DNA from: Mycobacterium sp.
GTDB lineage: Bacteria; Actinomycetota; Actinomycetes; Mycobacteriales; Mycobacteriaceae
Direction of reading: 5' to 3'
NCBI GenBank assembly: GCA_003987775.1
Contig: RXJD01000031.1
Span: forward strand, 1 to 64,000
DNA: 64,000 nt
The translations under genes and the position numbers were made by a program. The notes under the pieces were generated by a model, which was not told the DNA's origin, made no database searches, and saw only the letters and a list, made by a program, of their open reading frames with translations. Shown piece after piece: positions 17,903-24,734 of the stretch (position 1 is its first letter; each line of letters opens with the position of its first letter).

Positions 17903-19306
17903 ATGAGCTTCGCGGTGCGACCACCGGAGGTCATCTCCGCTCAGATGTACTCCGGGCCCGGCCCGGGGCCGATGCTGGCAGCTGCCGCGGCCTGGGATGC
18001 GCTGGCAAACGAACTGCAGTCCACCGCGGCTTCCTACGGCACCATCGTCGAAGGCCTGGCCAACGAATGGACGGGACCGTCGTCGGCGGCCATGGCAGCC
18101 GCGGCCGCGCCGTATGTGATGTGGATGATGGAAACCGCGGCGCAGGCCAAGGCCGCGGCCGGCCAGGCTCAGGCGGCCGTGAGCGCCTACGAGACGGCTT
18201 TCGCCGCAGTGGTGCCGCCTACGGAGATCGCGATCAACCGCGCCCAGTTGGCATTGCTGATGGCTACCAACATCTTTGGGCAGAACACCGGCGCGATCGC
18301 GGCGCTGGAGGCGCAGTACGGCGAAATGTGGGCTCAGGACACTGCCGCGATGTTCGGCTACGCCAGTTCATCGGCGGCGGCCGCGAGGCTCACGCCCTAC
18401 ACCCCACCGCCGCAGGTCACCGACACCGCCGGCCTCGCCGGTCAGCAAGCGGCGGTCGGACAGGCCGGCGCCCTGGCCGCCGGCACCGGGGCCGCGACGA
18501 CGGCGGCGACGGCCGCGGCGACCGCGGCGCCGGTCTTCCCCTTCGACATCGTGCTGCAGGTTCTGCAGGCTCTCGGCAGTGGCGGCACCGCGTACATCCA
18601 AGCCATGGGCCAGCTGCTCAATGCCCTGACCGGCACCCCGCTGGCGGCCTCTACGTGGGAGAACACCTTCGGGATCATCGCAGACATCGGCCGGTTCAGC
18701 ACGGTGGCCAACGACGCGATGAGCGGGCCGAACCTGGGCATGACCGAGTTCAAGCTCTTCTGGAAACCTCCGCTCGAGGACATCCCCAAGTCGGCGCTGG
18801 GAGCGGGGCTGGGCATGGCGCCGACCAGCGGTGTGAACAGCGTGACCTCGGCCAGCGTCGGCGGAGCCAATGTCGTGGGGAAGCTGTCGGTCCCGCCCAG
18901 CTGGGCCTCGGCCACCCCGGCCATCCGGATGGTCTCCAACGTGCTGCCGTCCACCAGCATGGCCGCGGCACCCGCCGCCGAGGTGCCGGCCGATGTGATC
19001 AACCAGATGGCCCTGGGCAGCCTGACCGGTGGTGCCGCGGGCGCCGTCGGGGCCCAGGTCTACAGCGGAAGCGGTGCCCGGGCCCGCGCCAGCGGTGCCG
19101 AGGGCCCCGTGGAGCCGGTCAAGCTGGACAAGGTCATCGCCAAGCTGCAGCAGGAGCCCGACGCGGTACAACATTGGAACGTCGACAAAGCCGGACTCGA
19201 CGGCCTCCTCGAACGACTGTCGAAGAAACCCGGCATCCACGCCGTCCACGTCTCCAATGGGGACAAGCCCAAGATCATGACGCCCGAGCCCGGGCAGGGT
19301 GGCTGA
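17903..19306 (+). CDS. PPE protein with extra C-terminal MgtC-like tail, module copy 2
   Basis: From ATG 17903 the protein is 467 residues, MSFAVRPPEVISAQMYSGPG onward, with NEWTG at the WxG turn, AQDTAAMFGYASS and the SVP motif (GKLSVPPSW). The C-terminal about 65 residues (KLDKVIAKLQQEPDAVQHWN, then LDGLLERLSKKPGIHAVHVS) form the same tail as in the gene at 14634 and resemble the end of MgtC. Its stop TGA (19304-19306) overlaps the ATG of the following DUF732 gene (TGATG), so the two are translationally coupled more tightly than in copy 1. Confidence 0.9.
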   Translation: MSFAVRPPEVISAQMYSGPGPGPMLAAAAAWDALANELQSTAASYGTIVEGLANEWTGPSSAAMAAAAAPYVMWMMETAAQAKAAAGQAQAAVSAYETAFAAVVPPTEIAINRAQLALLMATNIFGQNTGAIAALEAQYGEMWAQDTAAMFGYASSSAAAARLTPYTPPPQVTDTAGLAGQQAAVGQAGALAAGTGAATTAATAAATAAPVFPFDIVLQVLQALGSGGTAYIQAMGQLLNALTGTPLAASTWENTFGIIADIGRFSTVANDAMSGPNLGMTEFKLFWKPPLEDIPKSALGAGLGMAPTSGVNSVTSASVGGANVVGKLSVPPSWASATPAIRMVSNVLPSTSMAAAPAAEVPADVINQMALGSLTGGAAGAVGAQVYSGSGARARASGAEGPVEPVKLDKVIAKLQQEPDAVQHWNVDKAGLDGLLERLSKKPGIHAVHVSNGDKPKIMTPEPGQGG

Positions 19307-19635
19307 TGAGGTTCCTGTCCGCGGTCATCGCCGCCGCTGCCGCACTCGTGGGTTTCGCCGCTTCCGCACATGGCGACCCGGCAGGCGACGACGCGGCGTT
19401 TCTTGCCGCACTCAGGCAGGCCGGCATCACCGTCCCCGACACGAACCGGGCCATCACGTCCGCCCAAGCGGTATGCGGTCTGATGCGCAACGGCGAAACC
19501 GGTCTGCAGGTCCTGACGGACGTGCGGAACCAGAATCCCGGACTGACCCTGGATGGCGCGGCCCTGTTCACGGCTATCGCGTCGAATACCTATTGCCCCG
19601 AGCACCTGGGCCAACCCGAGGGCGGATACTTCTAG
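19306..19635 (+). CDS. Small exported DUF732 protein, module copy 2
   Basis: The 109-residue product has a signal peptide (MRFLSAVIAAAAALVGFAAS, cleavage likely after SAHG or nearby) and the DUF732 core: DDAAFLAALRQAGI, SAQAVCGLMRNGETGLQVL and a terminal TYCPEHLG. It is a paralogue of the gene at 16082. This copy has one cysteine in the AVC motif where copy 1 has two. The start overlaps the stop of the preceding PPE gene. mgtC follows after 80 bases. Function is unknown. Association with PPE-tail genes in both copies suggests that it works with them. Confidence 0.88.
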   Translation: MRFLSAVIAAAAALVGFAASAHGDPAGDDAAFLAALRQAGITVPDTNRAITSAQAVCGLMRNGETGLQVLTDVRNQNPGLTLDGAALFTAIASNTYCPEHLGQPEGGYF

Positions 19636-19715
19636 CGGCAACCGGGTTCGCCTGGCCGCCACCGAGTGTTAACCCGATTCTGGTTGCCTTGCGGTTCGAG
19701 GAGAGGAGTGGCGCC

Positions 19716-20441
19716 GTGCACACGCTGACGATCGCCGATTTCGCGCTCCGCCTGGCCGTCGGCGTGGGATGCGGCGCCCTGATCGGGCTGGAGCGGCAAT
19801 GGCGGGCGCGCATGGCGGGCCTGCGCACCAACGCGCTCGTGGCGGCCGGCGCGACGCTGTTCGTGCTCTACGCCGCTGCCACCGAGGACAGCAGCCCCAC
19901 CCGGGTCGCGTCCTATGTGGTGTCCGGCATCGGATTCCTGGGCGGCGGTGTCATCCTGCGCGAGGGTGCCAATGTCCGGGGGCTCAACACGGCCGCCACG
20001 CTGTGGTGCTCGGCCGCGGTCGGCGTGCTGGCCGCCTCCGGTCATCTGGTATTCGCCCTGATCGCTACCGGCACGGTGGTCGCCATCCACCTGCTGGGAC
20101 GACCGCTGGGCCGGCTCATCGACCACGACAACTCCGGCGACGACGACGAGGGACTGGAGCCCTACCAGGTCCAAGTGGTGTGCCGGCCCAAGTCGGCGAA
20201 GTACGCGCGCGCCCAGATCGTGCAGCACACCCGCAGCAACGACATCATCCTGCGCGGCATTCACACCGGACAAGCCGAAGACAACGTCGCCTTGACGGCA
20301 CACGTACTACTGGGCGGTCACTCCGCGGCCAAGCTGGAACGGCTGGTGGCTGAGTTGTCGCTGCAACCGGGCATCTATGCGGTGCACTGGTACGCCGGCG
20401 AGCAGACCACCCCGATGCTGCCCTCCGGCCAGCCCGACTGA
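19716..20441 (+). CDS. mgtC: MgtC, virulence-associated Mg2+-limitation membrane protein
   Basis: From GTG 19716 the product is 241 residues, [M]HTLTIADFALRLAVGVGCGA onward, nearly identical in its first 130 residues to my memory of Mtb MgtC (Rv1811). Five hydrophobic segments precede the conserved GIGFLGGGVIL and VRGLNTAATLWCSAAVG motifs. The cytoplasmic C-terminal ACT-like domain (about 150-232) ends LERLVAELSLQPGIYAVHWY. MgtC is needed for growth in low Mg2+ and inside macrophages and inhibits F-type ATPase in Salmonella. It is not itself a Mg2+ pump. GAGGAGAGGAG precedes the GTG. The gene ends exactly where the convergent oxidoreductase gene ends (20441/20442), leaving no room for a terminator between them. 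Confidence 0.96.
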   Translation: MHTLTIADFALRLAVGVGCGALIGLERQWRARMAGLRTNALVAAGATLFVLYAAATEDSSPTRVASYVVSGIGFLGGGVILREGANVRGLNTAATLWCSAAVGVLAASGHLVFALIATGTVVAIHLLGRPLGRLIDHDNSGDDDEGLEPYQVQVVCRPKSAKYARAQIVQHTRSNDIILRGIHTGQAEDNVALTAHVLLGGHSAAKLERLVAELSLQPGIYAVHWYAGEQTTPMLPSGQPD

Positions 20442-21686
20442 TCAGGGCCGCGCCTGCAGCTCCGGCGCGGCGGCGGCGAGCAGGTCGGCGCGATGGGCGG
20501 TCAGGGGAGGATAGATCCGCTTGGTGTTGATCGTCTGCTTGGTGGCCTTTGCCTGGGCACCCTGCGCGACCACGACGCGGTCCCATCCCTCGGTGTATAC
20601 CGCGCCCGCCGGGCCGAGGTCGAGAACCGTGACGTACCAAGGGATCCGGAGCGCCAGCAGCGGTTCGCCGAACAGATCGCTGATTACGTTGTACCCCGCG
20701 TATCGCCCCATCGGCCGGCCATGCTGACACGACATGACCGAAAGGTGCTCCTCGTCCATCCGGGCAGCGGCCACGTCGCCGGCCGCGAAGACAGCCGGAA
20801 CCCCGATCACCCTTAAATAGTCATCGACCGCGACGCGCCCCAACCGGTCGCGGGCCACCGGCAACTGCTCGGTCAGCGCGCTGGCCCGCATCCCGGCACA
20901 CCACACGACGGTGGCGGTGTCCAGCTGCTCTCCCGAGGTCAGTGACACGCTCGCCTGGCCGACGGCCGTGACGCCGACGCCGGTGCGGCACTCAACACCG
21001 TTGTCGGACAACGCTTTCTCTATCACCGGCCGGGCCGAGGCGCCCATGTCGGAACCGAGCAGCGGATTGTGATCGACCAGCACCACCCGCGGCGTCCTGC
21101 CCAGTTCGCGCAGCCGGTGCGGCAACTCGCACGCGGTTTCGATCCCGGTCAGGCCGGCCCCTACCACCACTACGGTGGCCGCCGCCGGTTCGTCGGGCAG
21201 CGCTTCCAGATGGCGTCGCAGGCGCATGGCCCCGTCGTAGGTGTCGACGTCGAAACCGAACTCACGCAGTCCCGGAACGTCGGGTTTGTTCACGCCACTG
21301 CCCGCCGCCAGGACCAGGCGGTCATACCGGTACTCGGCGCCGGCCGATGTGGTCACCACGTGGGCGTCGACGTCGATACCCGTCACCTGCGCGGTGACAT
21401 GGGCGACGCCGACGGGGTCGAGCAACTCCGCGAGCGGGATGCGGCAGCTGCTCAGGTCGGCCTCGTAATTGCGCACCCGGATGTCGTGGAACGGCTGAGT
21501 GCTGAGCACCGTCACCTCCACACCCCCCGACGGGACGGCGAGCTCGTCGAGGCGTCGCGCGGCACCCAGCGCGGTCCACAGCCCGGCGAAACCCGAGCCG
21601 ATGATCAGGACCTGGCGGGCACCGACAGCACGTCGCGAATCTGGCCCAGCGTCGCCTTGGCCTGTTGCCCGGGAAGCAGCATCCAT
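20442..21686 (-). CDS. NDH-2-like FAD/NAD(P) oxidoreductase (Rv1812c type)
   Basis: The 414-residue protein has an N-terminal FAD-binding GxGxxG (LIIGSGFAGLW, about residues 27-37), a second nucleotide-binding motif VVVVGAGLTGIETA, and the C-terminal FAAGDVAAA motif of class II NADH dehydrogenase-like enzymes. No membrane helix is visible. It is close to Mtb Rv1812c, a probable dehydrogenase of unknown substrate. The only plausible start is the ATG at 21686, which makes the gene overlap the end of the upstream hydrolase gene by 82 bases. Shorter frames lack ATG/GTG before the FAD motif. Co-transcription with the hydrolase is likely. Confidence 0.9.
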   Translation of the reverse strand: MDAASRATGQGDAGPDSRRAVGARQVLIIGSGFAGLWTALGAARRLDELAVPSGGVEVTVLSTQPFHDIRVRNYEADLSSCRIPLAELLDPVGVAHVTAQVTGIDVDAHVVTTSAGAEYRYDRLVLAAGSGVNKPDVPGLREFGFDVDTYDGAMRLRRHLEALPDEPAAATVVVVGAGLTGIETACELPHRLRELGRTPRVVLVDHNPLLGSDMGASARPVIEKALSDNGVECRTGVGVTAVGQASVSLTSGEQLDTATVVWCAGMRASALTEQLPVARDRLGRVAVDDYLRVIGVPAVFAAGDVAAARMDEEHLSVMSCQHGRPMGRYAGYNVISDLFGEPLLALRIPWYVTVLDLGPAGAVYTEGWDRVVVAQGAQAKATKQTINTKRIYPPLTAHRADLLAAAAPELQARP

Positions 21687-22537
21687 GTGTGCATGCCTCC
21701 CTCGAGTTCGTACCAGCCGATGTCCAGCCCTTCGGACGCCGCGCGGCTACGAAAGGCGCGGGCGTCGGGATTGAGTACATCATGGGTTCCGGTGAAAACC
21801 GTGAGCCTTGGCAGCCCGTCCAGTGGACCCACACTCGGGCTGAGCAGGGGAGTGTCGAGCGGGTCGCCGCCGGCGTAGCGGATGCCCGCGGCGCGCAGGT
21901 CGTCGAGATTGAGGAACGGATCGATCTTGGCGACGTTGGGCACCTCGGGGTCCGGCAACCCGAGGTGCATCCACGGCGAGAGCAGCACCGCATCCGTGGG
22001 CTGCGGCAGGCCCGCGTCGCGCACGGCGTGACACAGCGCAAACGCCATCCCGCCACCGGCCGAATCGCCCATGAAGGCAACGGAATCCGGTTCACGCGTC
22101 TCCAGAATGCTGCGGTAGAGCTGCAGCAGGAACGGAAACACCTGTCGGTAGTTGCTCTCGGGCGCGATCGGGTAGATCGGCACCGTGATGGTGCGGTTGA
22201 GCATGGTTGCCAGCCGGGCAATGGCCGGCCAGTGAAAATGGGGGAGCAGATCCAGCACGTAGGCGCCACCGTGCAGGTAGATCAGGTGACCGCGGTGCTG
22301 CCGGGAGTCGACGTGGCGGGGGCTGACCTGATAGACGGGGCGACCGTTGAGATCGCCGCGCACGACTTCGATCTTCTTCTGGACCAGCTTCGACGGCATC
22401 CCGCAATAGGGCGGCCGGGGGTTGGCGGCCCAGCTCGCCAGCTTCGCCGGCGGGAACATCCGGTTGCGCATGCCGGACGCGCGGAGCAGACGCTGCGTCA
22501 CGTGGGGTTTGCGCACCGGGCGCCTCAGAGTCCTCAC
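21605..22537 (-). CDS. Alpha/beta hydrolase of the hormone-sensitive-lipase family
   Basis: The 310-residue product has the HGG oxyanion motif (YLHGGAYVLD, His89-Gly91), the nucleophile elbow GDSAGGG (Ser159), and likely acid and base residues in GTHDVLNPD and GGMHTWM. This is the Lip (HSL-type esterase/lipase) family that is expanded in mycobacteria, hydrolysing short to medium acyl esters. No signal peptide is seen. It sits between the Rv1812c-like and Rv1814-like genes, where Mtb has Rv1813c, so it is an insertion or replacement relative to Mtb. Substrate cannot be inferred. Divergent from the desaturase gene, with 60 bases between them. Confidence 0.9.
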   Translation of the reverse strand: MRTLRRPVRKPHVTQRLLRASGMRNRMFPPAKLASWAANPRPPYCGMPSKLVQKKIEVVRGDLNGRPVYQVSPRHVDSRQHRGHLIYLHGGAYVLDLLPHFHWPAIARLATMLNRTITVPIYPIAPESNYRQVFPFLLQLYRSILETREPDSVAFMGDSAGGGMAFALCHAVRDAGLPQPTDAVLLSPWMHLGLPDPEVPNVAKIDPFLNLDDLRAAGIRYAGGDPLDTPLLSPSVGPLDGLPRLTVFTGTHDVLNPDARAFRSRAASEGLDIGWYELEGGMHTWMLLPGQQAKATLGQIRDVLSVPARS

Positions 22538-22597
22538 TGCTGCCCACCGTGACAGAACCCGGCACGGTCAGTCCGCGATGACAGTAATCTGTCTGCC

Positions 22598-23551
22598 GTG
22601 AGTGCTATAGCGGGCTTCTTTGCGGGGCTGCCTCCGGAGATGCGGGACCCGGTGCTGTTTGCCATACCGTTCTTCCTCTTGCTGTTGACCTTGGAGTGGA
22701 CCGCGGCCCGCAAGCTGGAAAAGCTTGATGCCGCTGCGGCGAAGAACCCGTCGAAGGACAGGCCGTCATCGGGTGCGTACCTCACCCGCGATTCCATGGC
22801 GAGTATCTCGATGGGCCTGGTGTCGATAGCCACGACTGCGGCCTGGAAGACCCTGGCGCTGTTCGGGTATGCCGCGATCTATGCCTACCTCGCTCCGTGG
22901 CACCTCCCTGCGACCAAGTGGTACACCTGGGTCGTCGCGATCGTCGGCGTAGACCTGCTGTACTACGCCTACCACCGCACCGCCCACCGCATCCGGCTCA
23001 TCTGGGCTACCCACCAGGCGCACCATTCAAGCCAATACTTCAACTTCGCCACTGCGCTGCGGCAAAAGTGGAACAACAGCGGCGAGATCCTGATGTGGCT
23101 GCCGCTGCCGCTGCTCGGACTTCCCCCGTGGCTGATCTTCTTCAGCTGGTCGCTGAACCTGATCTATCAGTTCTGGGTGCACACCGAGCGCATCGACAAG
23201 CTGCCGCGCTGGTTCGAGTTCATCTTCAACACTCCGTCGCACCACCGGGTGCACCACGGCATGGATCCGGTCTATCTGGACAAGAACTACGGCGGAATTT
23301 TCATCATCTTCGACCGGATGTTCGGCAGCTTCCAGAAGGAACTGTTCCGGCCGCACTACGGCCTCACCAAGCAGGTGGACACCTTCAACATCTGGAAATT
23401 GCAGACCCACGAGTACGTGGCGATCGCTCGCGACGTCCGATCGGCCACCCGGCTGCGCGACAGGTTCGGCTACGTGTTCGGACCTCCCGGTTGGACGCCG
23501 CGCACGGCCGGGCGGGCCGAGAAAAGCAGCCCGCTTGCGGCGTCTCGGTAA
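22598..23551 (+). CDS. erg3: Membrane-bound C-5 sterol desaturase-like protein (Erg3 type)
   Basis: The 317-residue protein has hydrophobic segments (about 18-32, 68-100, 108-124, 165-192) and the three histidine boxes of the fatty-acid hydroxylase superfamily: HRTAH (126-130), HQAHH (139-143) and HHRVHH (215-220). These bind a di-iron centre that inserts oxygen or double bonds into lipid or sterol substrates at the membrane. It corresponds to Mtb Rv1814, annotated erg3 by similarity. No sterol synthesis role is established in mycobacteria. The start is GTG 22598 (MSAIAGFFAG). Confidence 0.92.
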   Translation: MSAIAGFFAGLPPEMRDPVLFAIPFFLLLLTLEWTAARKLEKLDAAAAKNPSKDRPSSGAYLTRDSMASISMGLVSIATTAAWKTLALFGYAAIYAYLAPWHLPATKWYTWVVAIVGVDLLYYAYHRTAHRIRLIWATHQAHHSSQYFNFATALRQKWNNSGEILMWLPLPLLGLPPWLIFFSWSLNLIYQFWVHTERIDKLPRWFEFIFNTPSHHRVHHGMDPVYLDKNYGGIFIIFDRMFGSFQKELFRPHYGLTKQVDTFNIWKLQTHEYVAIARDVRSATRLRDRFGYVFGPPGWTPRTAGRAEKSSPLAASR

Positions 23552-23636
23552 CGCATCGGTCACGAGGCGCGAAAACCACTATGGGGTTATCAATCCGTAA
23601 CCTCGATAGGGGAGGTCGGCGCTGTGTCGGCCCGGG

Positions 23637-24314
23637 ATGGATCGGAGTCCGATGGTGCGCCGGACGGTGTTGCGTTCAGTAACGGCATCCCTGATGCTCG
23701 TGGCGTCGGTGTCGGCGCTTGCGCCGGCAACTGCCGTCGCGGACCCCGCGGTCGTTTATCCGGGGATGGAGATTCACCAGGACAACCGGGTGTGCACGCT
23801 GGGATTCGTCGACGTCCGGATGCACATGGCTTACACGGCCGGACACTGCCGCGGGGGCGGCACCGTGACCGACCAGGCCAACAACGTCATCGGCCGCATG
23901 ACGACCTTCCGTGACAACACTCCGACCGGTTCGACGGTGGCCACCGACCAGATGATCGCCGACTACGAGGCGATTGCCCTGGCCGACAACGTGACCGTGA
24001 GCAACGCGCTGCCGGGTGGCCGGCAACTGCGCTCCGGACCGGGCACGGTGGCGCCGGGCCAGGCCGTCTGCCATTTCGGCATCATCACCGGCGAGACCTG
24101 CGGAACGGTCGACAGCGTCAACAACGGCTGGTTCACCATGAGCAACGGTGTCCAGACCCAGCAGGGCGACTCGGGCGGCCCGATCTACCTGGCGGGTGAC
24201 GGGTCCGGCCAGATCGTCGGGATCTTCAACAGCGTGTGGGGCACGCTGCCGGCGGCGGTCTCCTGGCAGGCGGTCACCCAGCAGGTTCACGAGGACACCG
24301 GCTTCAATCCGTAG
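23637..24314 (+). CDS. Secreted trypsin-like serine protease (Rv1815 type)
   Basis: The 225-residue protein has a signal peptide (about 1-36, ending ATAVA before DPAVV). It is followed by a chymotrypsin-fold domain with His70 (YTAGHC), Asp109 (IADYEAI) and Ser179 in GDSGGP. Cys53/Cys71 and Cys145/Cys155 are placed to form disulfides as in secreted trypsin-like enzymes. Closest recalled homologue is Mtb Rv1815 (221 residues), an exported protein of unknown substrate. ATG 23652 is an alternative in-frame start that matches the MVR start of the Mtb protein. It stands alone between erg3 and the PE_PGRS gene. Confidence 0.9.
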   Translation: MDRSPMVRRTVLRSVTASLMLVASVSALAPATAVADPAVVYPGMEIHQDNRVCTLGFVDVRMHMAYTAGHCRGGGTVTDQANNVIGRMTTFRDNTPTGSTVATDQMIADYEAIALADNVTVSNALPGGRQLRSGPGTVAPGQAVCHFGIITGETCGTVDSVNNGWFTMSNGVQTQQGDSGGPIYLAGDGSGQIVGIFNSVWGTLPAAVSWQAVTQQVHEDTGFNP

Positions 24315-24734
24315 TCTTTCGTGCGACGGTTCGCCACGGACTAGAGCCGGATTCCAATTATCGCAGTGTCCGTCGGCATCGGGTTCATGCGTTTCTCACA
24401 TTTTATTAGCTGTGGTTGACTCCTGAAACTCAAATACATTGCCGATTAGCGTTTTTGGCATTCGAAATGCTCGCGATTTCGTTTGCCCTGAACTGGCGGC
24501 GCGGATCGCTTATATACCAATTAGGCAGCCAAATCAACGGCCGAAATAGTCGAGCAGAATTGCTGGAAATCAGGCATTTTTCTGAAAACCGAAGTTACGA
24601 TCCGAGCCTGGGTCCTTCGGGGTCGCCGATCACACGAACGGTGGCAGCCGACGGCCCACGATCGGGACTTTGCCGGGATCGGGCCCCCGGGATCATCACC
24701 TCCCCTCACCACATAGAAAGACAGGGCCCGTTTC
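24315..24734 (+). other. AT-rich gap upstream of the PE_PGRS gene
   Basis: No gene is supported in these 420 bases. The stretch 24421-24480 is 25/60 GC by hand count, contrasting with the very GC-rich PE_PGRS gene that follows. A frame opening near 24416 has no ribosome-binding site and atypical composition. It is likely the promoter region and possibly an Lsr2-bound island. Confidence 0.45.
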
